DNA from: JBNKHG01 sp050290225
GTDB lineage: Bacteria > Pseudomonadota > Gammaproteobacteria > Pseudomonadales > Cellvibrionaceae
Direction of reading: 5' to 3'
NCBI GenBank assembly: GCA_050290225.1
Contig: JBNKHG010000046.1
Span: forward strand, 1-54,431
Length of the DNA stretch: 54,431 nucleotides
The position numbers and the translations under genes were made by a program. This document shows positions 16,714 through 24,997 of this stretch, piece after piece (positions within the stretch are counted from its first letter, which is position 1; the number at the start of each line of letters is the position of its first letter). The notes beneath the pieces were generated by a model, which was given only the letters and a program-made list of their open reading frames with translations, did not search any database and was not told where the DNA came from.

Positions 16714-17914
16714 TCTGCAAACGCCAAAAAGCGTCGCGCTTTACGTAACCTGCCTGGCAGACATTCTGCGGCCGAGCGTGGCCTTCGCGGCGGTTAAACT
16801 GTTACAGGAGGTCGGTTGCGAGGTTGTTGTGCCCAAGCGCCAGGTCATGGCGAACTTGCACGGTTATCTTATGCGGTTCGAGCAGAAGGTTTTGGCGCAG
16901 GGCGGTCAGGTTCACTGGGCAGGGTCGACGCAGGAGGCCCGTGCAGCAATACTGAGTATCTGCCGCGCTGCGGATGCAAAAACCGTCACCAAGGGCAAGT
17001 CCATGGTGACCGAAGAACTGGGGCAGAATGAATTCCTCAAAGCGCAGGGAATGACGCCGGTAGAAACGGATTTGGGCGAATACATACTGCAATTGCGGCA
17101 GGAATCGCCCAGTCATATCGTGGTGCCGGCCGTGCATTTACAGCAGGATGATGTGCGGCAAACGTTTGTTGACCGTCATACACACTTTGATCCCGAGCAG
17201 GAATTGATTACCCCTGAGAGCCTGGTTGAAGAAGCGCGGCGGGTGTTGCGCCGCCGTTTCAGTGAGGCAGATGTGGAAATTACCGGCGCTAATTATCTGA
17301 TTGCGGAAACGGGCTCGACGGTCATTGTCACCAATGAAGGAAACGGCGATTTAACCCAGACCCTGCCCAAAGTGCATGTGGTGGTGACTACCATCGAACG
17401 GGTTATTCCCACGCTGGATGATCTTTCCACCTTTTTACGGTTACTGGGTCGCTCCGCCACCGGGCAGGATGCAACGGCCTACGTTACCCTGTCCTGCAGC
17501 CCCAGGCAGGATGGCGATCTGTATGGTCCCGAGGCCTTTCATGTGGTGCTGTTGGATGGTGGGCGCAGTGATTTGCTGGGTACAGAAAAGCCGGACCTGT
17601 TGAACTGCATACGCTGCGGCGCCTGTATGAATTGCTGTCCGGTATATGCTTGTGTCGGCGGGCATGCCTACGGCTGGGTTTATCCCGGCTCCATCGGCGC
17701 GGTGTTGACACCGGCCCTGATCGGGTTGGAAAAGTCCTCCGCACTGTATGCAGCGTATGAGCAGCATGTGGTTGCCAGTGGGGCCTCGTTCGAACCGCTG
17801 GGATCTGATGCCGATATTCCTGCGGCGGTCGCGCGCTATCTCGGTGAGCAAGGCGCGCCGGGACAGTGTTTTGTCAATGCTGCCGTGGCGGGCTGCCACG
17901 CTCTGTACACCTGA
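16706..17914 (+). pseudogene. in-frame lutA-lutB-lutC fusion remnant (lactate utilisation)
   Basis: One open frame of 402 codons joins parts of three proteins. Residues 1-46 match the start of LutA (VALYVTCLADILRPSVAFAA, then CEVVVPKRQ) and stop just where LutA's CCG cysteine motif should follow. Residues of about 47-345 are LutB: RFEQKVLAQGGQVHWA, AKTVTKGKSMVTEEL, ETDLGEYI, ANYLIAETGSTVIVTNEGNGD and one ferredoxin-type cluster site Cys301, 304, 307 and 311. Residues from about 346 to the end resemble the LutC N-terminal part (IPAAVARYLGEQG). LutB's second Fe-S motif, most of LutA and LutC's domain are missing. The intact LutABC oxidises L-lactate to pyruvate. Two deletions that keep frame explain it. 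It starts inside the fucP stop. Function is doubtful. Confidence 0.72.
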
Positions 17915-17918
17915 TAAC

Positions 17919-17976
17919 GGGGCCATCGCGCACAGGCGATATTGAACAAAAAATAGTCATAGGGGCGCATGGCCCC
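17919..17976. repeat. inverted repeat between lut remnant and hydrolase gene
   Basis: GGGGCCAT at 17919-17926 is followed 42 bases later by its exact reverse complement ATGGCCCC at 17969-17976. The right arm is not followed by a T-run, so it is a weak candidate for a terminator; an RNA processing stem is equally possible. Confidence 0.35.
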
Positions 17977-18026
17977 AAACGTTTATACCTATTGCTTTTA
18001 GATTAACGATAAATGAGGTTGTCATT

Positions 18027-18881
18027 ATGAAATTATTGCGGTTTGGCAAACCAGGTCGAGAGAAGCCCGGTTTGTTGGATGCGGATGGAAATATTCGCGA
18101 TTTGTCCGCTCACATCAAAGATATCGACAGGGATTTTCTGGATAGCGAAATGTTCGCAACATTGCAGGCGCTGAACCCCGCTAGCCTGCCGCTGGTTGAT
18201 GGCAACCAGCGCCTGGGGGCTCCTGTTGCCAAGGTTGGAAAATTTATCTGTGTCGGACTCAACTATGCGGATCACGCGCGCGAATCCGGTATGGAAGTGC
18301 CGTCAGAACCGGTGCTGTTTATGAAGGCGACGTCGGCAATCACCGGCCCTAATGATGTGGTACAGCTACCGCCAGACTCGAAAAAAAGTGACTGGGAAGT
18401 GGAGTTGGGCGTGGTGATTGGCCGCGAAGCCCTGTACGTGTCTGAAGCCGATGCCATGGATTATGTGGCGGGTTTCTGCGTAGTTAATGATTTGTCCGAG
18501 CGGGAATATCAACTGGAACGTCAAGGGCAGTGGGTGAAAGGCAAGGGCTGCAATACCTTTGGCCCCATTGGCCCTTATCTGGTGACACCGGAGGATGCGG
18601 GAGACGTAGACAGCGCTGGTATTTGGCTGGAGTTGAACGGGGAGAGAGTGCAGGACGGTAGTACGCGCACCATGGTGTACAAAGTGCCGTTTTTGGTGCA
18701 TTACATCAGCCAGTTCATGAGTCTGCAACCGGGAGATATTATCAGTACGGGTACACCGCCGGGTGTGGGTCTGGGTATGAATCCGCCTAAATTCCTGCAG
18801 CCGGGCGACGTTATGCGTTTGGGTATCGATAACCTGGGTGAACAGTGCCAGCAGGTGATACGTTATGGTGAGGTCAGTTAG
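18027..18881 (+). CDS. FAH-family 2,4-diketo-3-deoxy-L-fuconate hydrolase
   Basis: A 284-residue fumarylacetoacetase-fold enzyme (ATG 18027, GAGG upstream). The N-terminal lead MKLLRFG is followed by GKFICVGLNYADHARESG, the metal-binding block SDWEVELGVVIG, the CVVNDLSEREYQLERQGQWVKGK segment and ISTGTPPGVGLG. The GKGCNTFGPIGPYL motif is characteristic of the sugar-acid branch. The enzyme cleaves 2,4-diketo-3-deoxy-L-fuconate to pyruvate and L-lactate. It lies 112 bp after the lut remnant and is the last gene of the operon before an IS701 remnant. That an L-lactate-producing step is encoded next to lactate-oxidation genes is consistent with their joint role. Confidence 0.85.
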   Translation: MKLLRFGKPGREKPGLLDADGNIRDLSAHIKDIDRDFLDSEMFATLQALNPASLPLVDGNQRLGAPVAKVGKFICVGLNYADHARESGMEVPSEPVLFMKATSAITGPNDVVQLPPDSKKSDWEVELGVVIGREALYVSEADAMDYVAGFCVVNDLSEREYQLERQGQWVKGKGCNTFGPIGPYLVTPEDAGDVDSAGIWLELNGERVQDGSTRTMVYKVPFLVHYISQFMSLQPGDIISTGTPPGVGLGMNPPKFLQPGDVMRLGIDNLGEQCQQVIRYGEVS

Positions 18882-18944
18882 TATTATTGTATTAAAAACA
18901 ATAAATTATGGGGAATAATTAAAATATTTTATGATTATAAAAAA

Positions 18945-19109
18945 GGTCTGAGTCTGGAGCAACGCTTTAAACGCTACTGCGATGGGATTGTGAGCACCTT
19001 GTTGCACGCGGACCGTGAGTAGCCGGCGCTCTGGTATGTCAAATGCTTGATGCTGCCGGGGGAGCGCAAGAGCGTGGAACCAATGGCGGCACGTGTGGCG
19101 CCGGACCAG
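18945..19109 (+). pseudogene. IS701-family transposase, N-terminal fragment
   Basis: The frame reads SLEQRFKRYCDGIVSTLLHADRE, an in-frame TAG at 19020-19022, then PALWYVKCLMLPGERKSVEPMAARVAPDQ. The GERKSVEPMAARV phrase is diagnostic of the N-terminal region of IS701-type DDE transposases. Only about 55 codons remain and one is a stop. It lies immediately upstream of the ABC efflux cassette and downstream of the sugar operon, so it marks a past insertion boundary. Confidence 0.75.
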
Positions 19110-19158
19110 TTAATAGGCCAGGATCGGCTACTTATAGCCCTACACCAAAGGAATCTCC

Positions 19159-19899
19159 ATGATCAGGTTACACAACATCCACAAGTACTATTACTCAGGT
19201 GATGAGCGTCTTCATGTGCTCAACGGGGTTGACCTGCATATCCACGAAGGCGAGCTGATTTCCATTATGGGCTCCTCGGGTTCAGGTAAATCCACGCTGC
19301 TGAATATTCTCGGGATTTTGGATAACCACGACGAGGGCGATTATATATTGGCGAACACCGAGATTAAAAAACTCTCGGAAAAAACTGCCGCCAGGTTGCG
19401 CAACCAACTGCTCGGTTTCGTGTTCCAGTCGTTCAACCTCTTGCCCTTTAAAAATGCCACCGAAAACGTAGCCCTGCCGCTTTACTATCAAGGTATAGGG
19501 CGCAAAGAACGCAACAAACGCGCTGAGGAATATCTGGAAACGGTGGGTTTGAGCCCCCGCGCCCAACATATGCCCAATGAATTATCGGGTGGCCAAAAAC
19601 AGCGGGTTGCCATCGCGCGTGCGCTGGTAACCAAACCCAAGGTGATTCTGGCTGACGAGCCCACCGGCGCACTGGACAGCCAAACCACCCAGGAGATTAT
19701 GGCGCTATTTAAAGAAGTGCATAAACTCGGCAACACTATCATCATCGTTACCCACGAAAAAGATATTGCCGATCAGACTGAACGCCAAATTGTATTGAAA
19801 GATGGGCTGGTTGTCGCGGGAGAATACGCCCGGCAAGAAGTGCGCCGCGATGAAGGCATTAGCGATGCCTACACCCAAGAAGAGAAAACCCTGGAGTAA
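19159..19899 (+). CDS. ABC transporter ATP-binding protein (MacB/LolD type)
   Basis: A 246-residue ATPase with AAGGA before the ATG at 19159. It has Walker A (GSSGSGKST, about residues 38-46), the Q-loop FVFQSFNLLPF, the signature LSGGQKQRVAIARAL and Walker B (VILADEPTGALD) with an H-loop (VTHEKD). Its order and length are those of the ATPases that drive FtsX-like permeases. It works with the two permeases and the adaptor encoded next (3-56 bp gaps), together forming an inner-membrane to periplasm export system. The substrate, possibly a peptide, lipid or antibiotic, is not evident. Confidence 0.88.
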   Translation: MIRLHNIHKYYYSGDERLHVLNGVDLHIHEGELISIMGSSGSGKSTLLNILGILDNHDEGDYILANTEIKKLSEKTAARLRNQLLGFVFQSFNLLPFKNATENVALPLYYQGIGRKERNKRAEEYLETVGLSPRAQHMPNELSGGQKQRVAIARALVTKPKVILADEPTGALDSQTTQEIMALFKEVHKLGNTIIIVTHEKDIADQTERQIVLKDGLVVAGEYARQEVRRDEGISDAYTQEEKTLE

Positions 19900-19902
19900 T
19901 TC

Positions 19903-21138
19903 ATGGACAGCTTCCAGGAAATTCTTTTTACCCTCAGGCAAAACAAACTGCGCACAGCACTTACCGCCTTTGGGGTGTTTTGGGGAATTTTAATGCTGAT
20001 ACTCTTGCTCGGTGCCGGGCGCGGAATGCAAAACGGAGCACGTCAAAACTTTGGTTCGGATGTCTTGGATTTCGTGACTGTTTACGCTGGTACTACGTCT
20101 GTCGCATACCACGGCATGGGACCGGGGAGAAATATTCAATTAACGCTGGAGGATGTGGATGCTGTTAAACGACAAGTCTATGGCGTAAGAGTTATTTCGC
20201 CTGAGAGCCAGCGCGGTGATGTGGCTATAGAGTATGGTGCCAAGCAAGGTAATTTTGCACTATACGGCGTGCCCGATGAATATTTTAAAATTAAAGAAGA
20301 TGTACCTTTTACCTCAGGCCGTAAAATAAATCCGTTTGATGAACGGGAAGTACGCAAAATTGCCTTGTTGGGCACAGTTGTTGCCGAGCGAATATTCGGA
20401 AGGGGTGTAGACCCGATTGGCAAAGATATAAAAGTCAATGGTGTGGTAATGCGTGTGGTGGGGATGTTTTATGACAAGGGTAACCGCGGCCGCGCCAGCG
20501 AACGGGTTTACATTCCCTCCACTACCTTTCGAAAAATGTTTGGCACCAACAATCAAATAGGCTCATTTTGGTTACGTCCCAAGGAGGGTGTGGATAGTTT
20601 TGCGCTGGAAGCGCAGGTGATTCAGTTGATGAAGCGTCGCCACGATGTGGCACCGGACGATAAGCGCGCGATTCGCTCATTCAATATGGCCGGGCCAACA
20701 CAAGCTATTAGCGGTTTATTTTTGGGTATTAATGGCTTTATCTGGTTTGTGGGCCTGGGAACCTTAATGGCGGGCATCGTTGGTGTGAGCAACATAATGA
20801 TTATCACGGTTAAAGAGCGCACCCGCGAAATTGGTATTCGCAAAGCGTTGGGGGCAACGCCATTGAATATTGTGAGCACATTGTTATTGGAATCTGTTTT
20901 AGTGACCGGTGTGGCAGGTTATGCAGGGTTGGTCCTGGGTGTGGGCTTGATAGAATTAATGGCATTTGGTCTTCGTGTTTCGGGTGTCAATATGCCTTAC
21001 TTCGACAAGCCGGAAGTCGATTTTCCGGTTGCCGTTACTGCCATTATTTTTCTCGTCGTCATTGGTGCTCTGGCTGGGCTGGCGCCAGCGTTGCGCGCGG
21101 CAAAAATTTCACCAGTTGAAGCCATGCGTGCTGAGTAG
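19903..21138 (+). CDS. ABC permease, MacB_PCD/FtsX type (first copy)
   Basis: A 411-residue permease starting three bases after the ATPase stop. It has an N-terminal membrane helix (LTAFGVFWGILMLILLL), a periplasmic MacB_PCD domain (about residues 40-270) and three C-terminal helices of the FtsX module with the coupling helix TVKERTREIGIRKALGATP. It ends in the usual ISPVEAMRAE motif. It pairs with the second, clearly related permease to form a heterodimer, unlike MacB where the ATPase and permease are one chain and form a homodimer. This layout is common in Bacteroidetes-like and gammaproteobacterial exporters. Confidence 0.87.
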   Translation: MDSFQEILFTLRQNKLRTALTAFGVFWGILMLILLLGAGRGMQNGARQNFGSDVLDFVTVYAGTTSVAYHGMGPGRNIQLTLEDVDAVKRQVYGVRVISPESQRGDVAIEYGAKQGNFALYGVPDEYFKIKEDVPFTSGRKINPFDEREVRKIALLGTVVAERIFGRGVDPIGKDIKVNGVVMRVVGMFYDKGNRGRASERVYIPSTTFRKMFGTNNQIGSFWLRPKEGVDSFALEAQVIQLMKRRHDVAPDDKRAIRSFNMAGPTQAISGLFLGINGFIWFVGLGTLMAGIVGVSNIMIITVKERTREIGIRKALGATPLNIVSTLLLESVLVTGVAGYAGLVLGVGLIELMAFGLRVSGVNMPYFDKPEVDFPVAVTAIIFLVVIGALAGLAPALRAAKISPVEAMRAE

Positions 21139-21151
21139 GGAATTGTTGTCA

Positions 21152-22417
21152 GTGATTATTGATACCGAAAAGTGGCAGGAAATACTTAAAACGCTGGCGC
21201 AACACAAATTGCGCACTGCGCTCACGGCTTTCGGTGTCTTTTGGGGTATTTTCATGCTGACAGTCTTGCTGGGTGCAGGCAAGGGTTTGGAAAACGGTGT
21301 TAATAATGGTTTTCCGCGCGTGCCTAATGTTGTCTGGATTTGGGCGCAGGGCAGCACGCAAATGCCCTATCAGGGCATGTCCATTGGGCGTCAAATTAAA
21401 CTTAAACCCGATGATGTCAAAGATATCGAAGAGCATGTCTCCAGTGTTCGTTTTATTCGCGGACAAAATTCAGTGGGTATCTGGGGCGGCACACCACCTT
21501 ACGCAGTTTACGAGGACAAAAACGGCACCTTCTACGTCGAAGGCACTCACGCGGGCATGGATGAGATGAAATCGCTACGTATTTTAACAGGCCGCAGTAT
21601 TAATCGAATAGATGACGACAACAAACGCAAGGTTGCCATTATTGGCACCCGGGTGCGAACCCAATTGTTTGGTGACGACACGGATCCCATTGGTAAGAAT
21701 ATCACTGTCAATGGCATCAGTTTTTTAGTGGTTGGTGTATTCGCATCGCTCTCCAATGGCAATCAGCAGCAGGAAGAGGAAAAAATTTATATCCCCAACG
21801 ATACCCTGCGCTATGCCTTTAATCAGACGGGTTGGATCGGCAGTTTGGTGGTATTACCCCAACCTGGTTTGCATGCACGGGTGGCCGAAGAAGAAGTTAA
21901 AAAATACCTCCAGAAAATTCATAAAGTTAACCCAGATGACACGAGCGTATTTGGTAGTTTTAATTTGCAAAATGAATACGACAAAATCCAGGGGTTATTT
22001 GCAGGTATCAAAGTATTCAGCTGGTTTATAGCAGTGTGCACCATACTTGCCGGTGCTATAGGTGTGGGTAACATTATGCTCATTGTCGTTAAGGAGCGGA
22101 CCCGTGAGATTGGCTTGCATAAAGCGCTGGGCGCTACACCCGCATCCATTGTGGGCATGATAGTACAGGAGGCGTTATTGATTACCGCAGTCGCTGGCTA
22201 TGCAGGTCTGGTGTGCGGGGTATTTTTACTCGAAGGTATTAGTAAATTGTTAGATAAGGGCTCCGGCCAGAGTGGTTTTTTCAGCCAGCCCGAGGTGGAT
22301 TTTAATACAGCGCTGAGCGCACTGGTGATATTAATTGTTTCCGGCTTATTTGCATCCGTGTTGCCAGCAACCAAAGCGGCCGCGGTTAGTCCGATCACTG
22401 CGCTGCAGGATGAATAG
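21152..22417 (+). CDS. ABC permease, MacB_PCD/FtsX type (second copy)
   Basis: About 422 residues from the GTG at 21152, which has AGGGA at 21137-21141 (TTG at 21143 is an alternative). The frame is open further upstream, but there it only overlaps the first permease. Topology is the same: one N-terminal helix with LTAFGVFWGIFMLTVLLGAGKG, a periplasmic domain, and three C-terminal helices with VKERTREIGLHKALGATP and the terminal AVSPITALQDE. The close match of both ends with the first permease shows a tandem duplication that then diverged in the periplasmic part. It should dimerise with the first copy. Confidence 0.85.
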   Translation: MIIDTEKWQEILKTLAQHKLRTALTAFGVFWGIFMLTVLLGAGKGLENGVNNGFPRVPNVVWIWAQGSTQMPYQGMSIGRQIKLKPDDVKDIEEHVSSVRFIRGQNSVGIWGGTPPYAVYEDKNGTFYVEGTHAGMDEMKSLRILTGRSINRIDDDNKRKVAIIGTRVRTQLFGDDTDPIGKNITVNGISFLVVGVFASLSNGNQQQEEEKIYIPNDTLRYAFNQTGWIGSLVVLPQPGLHARVAEEEVKKYLQKIHKVNPDDTSVFGSFNLQNEYDKIQGLFAGIKVFSWFIAVCTILAGAIGVGNIMLIVVKERTREIGLHKALGATPASIVGMIVQEALLITAVAGYAGLVCGVFLLEGISKLLDKGSGQSGFFSQPEVDFNTALSALVILIVSGLFASVLPATKAAAVSPITALQDE

Positions 22418-22473
22418 GCGCTTGCAAGGGCTAAACGGCTAACCGACATTGAGAGAGTTAAAAAAAGGATACC

Positions 22474-23547
22474 ATGAAAAAGTTATTTTGGATTTTGGTA
22501 ATGGGTTTTATTGTTTTTGTGTTTATTGGGACGGCAGTATTTTTATTTAATAAATCCCAGGCCAAACCTGTGGTTTACCAAACAGATGCAGCTTTTACCA
22601 CCAACATTGTAAAAAAGACAGTAGCGGTAGGTAAGGTTGTGCCCAGGCGTGAAGTGGAAATCAAGTCTCAAGTGTCGGGAGTGGTGGACAAATTATTTGT
22701 TGAAGCTGGCCAAACGGTAAAAAAAGGCGAGATTATTGCCAAGATCGCCCTTACCCCCAGTATGGTACAACTAAATCAGGCAGAGTCGCAGTTGGAGCAG
22801 GCACGCATCAACTTCGAAAATGCGGCTGCCGAATACGACCGCCAGAAAAAATTATATGAGATAAAATTGATTTCGTCTTCAGAGTACAACAAGTTTTTAC
22901 TGCAATACGATTTACAGCGCGAAGAATTAACCGCCGCGGAAAACAATTTGCTGCTAATGAAACAGGGTGCCACCAAACAGTCGGATAAAGTATCCAACCT
23001 GATTACCGCTACCGTAAATGGTATGGTACTGGATTTGCCTCACAAAGAAGGCGCCTTTATTGTTGAGACCAGTTCCTTTGGTGCGGGTACTACCATTGCC
23101 ACCTTGGCCGATATGACAGACATGATTTTTGAAGGCATGGTGGACGAATCCGAAGTGGGTAAAATTCGCGAGGGCATGGAGTTGGTACTGGATGTGGGTG
23201 CACTCGAAAGCGACCCTTTTACCGCCGAACTTGAGTATATTTCACCTAAGGGGGTGACTGATCAGGGCACTATTAAATTCCAGATTCGCGCTGCGGTAAA
23301 TCTGCAGAACAAGCATTTCCTGCGTGCCAACTACAGTGCCAATGCCGACATAGTTCTGGAAAAACGCACCAATACCCTGGCTATTAACGAAGGTAATTTA
23401 TTTATCGAAGACAAGGGCCTGTTTGTAGAGATGGAAACCGCTCCCCAGGTCTTTGAAAAGCGCGAAGTGAAAGCCGGAATATCGGATGGCATTAATATCG
23501 AAATTCTATCGGGCTTGAAGGAAGGGGAGAAAATCAAGCGCCGCTAG
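22474..23547 (+). CDS. periplasmic adaptor (HlyD/MacA-like) of the ABC exporter
   Basis: A 357-residue membrane-fusion protein. ATG 22474 follows AAAAAAGGAT. It has an N-terminal membrane anchor (residues 5-27), the lipoyl-like halves VEIKSQVSGVVDKLFVEAGQTVKKGEIIAKI and TATVNGMVLDLPHKEGAFI, and between them a coiled-coil hairpin (about residues 95-165) rich in Gln, Glu and Lys. A beta-barrel (MTDMIFEGMVDESEVGKI) and a membrane-proximal domain complete it. It should link the ABC permeases to an outer-membrane channel, presumably TolC, which is not in the window. It is the last gene of the cassette, followed by a hairpin. Confidence 0.88.
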   Translation: MKKLFWILVMGFIVFVFIGTAVFLFNKSQAKPVVYQTDAAFTTNIVKKTVAVGKVVPRREVEIKSQVSGVVDKLFVEAGQTVKKGEIIAKIALTPSMVQLNQAESQLEQARINFENAAAEYDRQKKLYEIKLISSSEYNKFLLQYDLQREELTAAENNLLLMKQGATKQSDKVSNLITATVNGMVLDLPHKEGAFIVETSSFGAGTTIATLADMTDMIFEGMVDESEVGKIREGMELVLDVGALESDPFTAELEYISPKGVTDQGTIKFQIRAAVNLQNKHFLRANYSANADIVLEKRTNTLAINEGNLFIEDKGLFVEMETAPQVFEKREVKAGISDGINIEILSGLKEGEKIKRR

Positions 23548-23554
23548 GGCCTGT

Positions 23555-23577
23555 TAAAAGCCCCCGACAGGCTTTTA
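23555..23577 (+). terminator. hairpin terminator after the ABC exporter operon
   Basis: An eight-base stem (TAAAAGCC with GGCTTTTA) with a seven-base loop lies eight bases after the adaptor stop codon. The right arm supplies TTTT. It is a plausible rho-independent terminator for the plus-strand operon and lies in the gap toward the convergent fuconolactonase gene. Confidence 0.5.
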
Positions 23578-23786
23578 GCCATTCTCTGAAGATACTGCTA
23601 ATAGTCTGGGGTATTTCTGCCGTCGACATATGCCCGGCGGCAACGGCAATCAGTTGGTTGCCTGGTGGAGTGTCGAGTAACTTACTAACCGGTTTGATGA
23701 TGCCGAAATTCTTCCGCGCCGGGCGAGTCCCGGCACGGAATGCGCTTCCAAATTATCGCCTGAAACGGTACTCGCCTGAAAGGGCA

Positions 23787-24614
23787 CTACAGGCGATAAA
23801 ATTTGCAGGCATTCCCGCCGAATATTTGAGATTGGTGATCGTGCTGGTTTCGTTGCACGTAATCCTTGATCAGAGCATGGACCTGGGAATATTCACCGGC
23901 CAGGTGGCAAACCGGCCAATCGGAGCCGAACATGACACGCTCCGGTCCGAAACACTCAAAAACATGGTTCAGGTAGCGCTCGAAATCGGCAGGCTTCCAG
24001 TGTTTCCAATCGGCTTCTGTAATCATGCCGGAGAGCTTGCAGTACACGTGGGGGTGCGATGCCAGATCGGCAATGCTTAGCTGCCAGCTCTGCCACTGGC
24101 CACCTTGTATGTCTGGCTTGCCGATATGGTCCAATACCAGGCGCATGGCAGGCAGGTGTTGGACGAGTTCGCAGGCTTGCGGCAGTTGCCCGGCAAAAAC
24201 CAGAATGTCGTAGCTGTAGTCATGCTCGGCTAAAGTCTTCAGACCGCGGATAAATTGCGTCTGTAACATGAAGTAGGGTTCTGGCTCATCCTGCAGCACA
24301 TGACGAAAACCTTTTAGCTTTTCGTTGCCGGAAAACAAGGCCAACTGATCAGCCAGGTTCTCGGAACCAATATTTATCCATCCGACGATGCCACGGATAA
24401 AGTCAAACTGTTCGGCTAATGCCAGCAGCCATTGGGTTTCCTCCAGTGACTGGCGCGCCTGAACGGCTACGCAGCCATCCAGCTGAAACTGTTCGAGTTC
24501 CTGGCGCAGGTCGGTGGGAAGAAAGTCCCGTTGCAGGACTCCCATGGCATCTGAAATCCAACTGTACTGATCCGCTGTGTAGTGCCAGAAATGTTGGTGG
24601 GCATCAATATTCAT
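23787..24614 (-). CDS. L-fuconolactonase (amidohydrolase family)
   Basis: A 275-residue metal-dependent amidohydrolase. It begins with MNIDAHQHFW, whose HxH (residues 6 and 8) is a metal site, then shows PDLRQELEQF, DHIGKPDI and the C-terminal FGSDWPV aspartate, with the barrel end GGNACKFY. The family opens L-fucono- and related lactones to the acids. It is the second step of the oxidative pathway, after the AKR encoded 10 kb away. It is the last gene of the minus-strand operon, nine bases behind the mutarotase. Substrate may also include L-galactono-lactone. Confidence 0.85.
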   Translation of the reverse strand: MNIDAHQHFWHYTADQYSWISDAMGVLQRDFLPTDLRQELEQFQLDGCVAVQARQSLEETQWLLALAEQFDFIRGIVGWINIGSENLADQLALFSGNEKLKGFRHVLQDEPEPYFMLQTQFIRGLKTLAEHDYSYDILVFAGQLPQACELVQHLPAMRLVLDHIGKPDIQGGQWQSWQLSIADLASHPHVYCKLSGMITEADWKHWKPADFERYLNHVFECFGPERVMFGSDWPVCHLAGEYSQVHALIKDYVQRNQHDHQSQIFGGNACKFYRL

Positions 24615-24622
24615 TTTGTTCT

Positions 24623-24967
24623 CTATAACTGTTCTGCCATATCAAAACAGCATTCCATAAATTGCCATTTCTGCCCGGCGGGTGTATTAGGAAGCCTTTG
24701 CTGGTACTTATCCATCAGTGTTTCCCACTCCTGGCAGGCTGGGTCCAGCTGCAGATACGCTTGAAATGCCTCATCGGGATTGTAGTTGACTACGGTTTGC
24801 ATCAGCATGAAAAGACGATTACCCAAAATGTAAATTTTCATGTCGATAACACCGACCTGCTTCAAACTGGCCAGCACCTGTGGCCAGACATTCTGGTGAT
24901 GCTTTTTGTACTCGGCAATCAGTGTTGGGTCGTCTTGCAGGTCGAGAGTGAGTGCATACTGTTTCAT
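24623..24967 (-). CDS. L-rhamnose/L-fucose mutarotase (RhaM family)
   Basis: A 114-residue small protein of the RhaM fold, with LTLDLQDDPTLIAEYKKHHQNVWPQVLASLKQVGVIDMKIYILGNRLFMLMQT. The His-His pair and the tyrosines in this stretch are typical active-site residues. It interconverts anomers of the free sugar so that the dehydrogenase receives its preferred form. In this position it is most probably used for L-fucose or L-galactose. It is translationally close to its neighbours (8-30 bp). Confidence 0.85.
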   Translation of the reverse strand: MKQYALTLDLQDDPTLIAEYKKHHQNVWPQVLASLKQVGVIDMKIYILGNRLFMLMQTVVNYNPDEAFQAYLQLDPACQEWETLMDKYQQRLPNTPAGQKWQFMECCFDMAEQL

Positions 24968-24997
24968 CGAGCCAAATGTCCTTGGTAAACGTCTGCT

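Noticed and set aside
18885..18910. AT-rich inverted repeat TTATTGT/ACAATAA after the hydrolase gene as an operator of the fucose regulator
   Set aside because: It lacks the TGTAT-N12-ATACA spacing. It could be a weak terminator stem, but no T-run follows.
20966..21151. Upstream extension of the second permease
   Set aside because: The extra 62 codons lie entirely within the first permease gene in another frame. The homology to the FtsX family and the ribosome site fit a start at about 21152.
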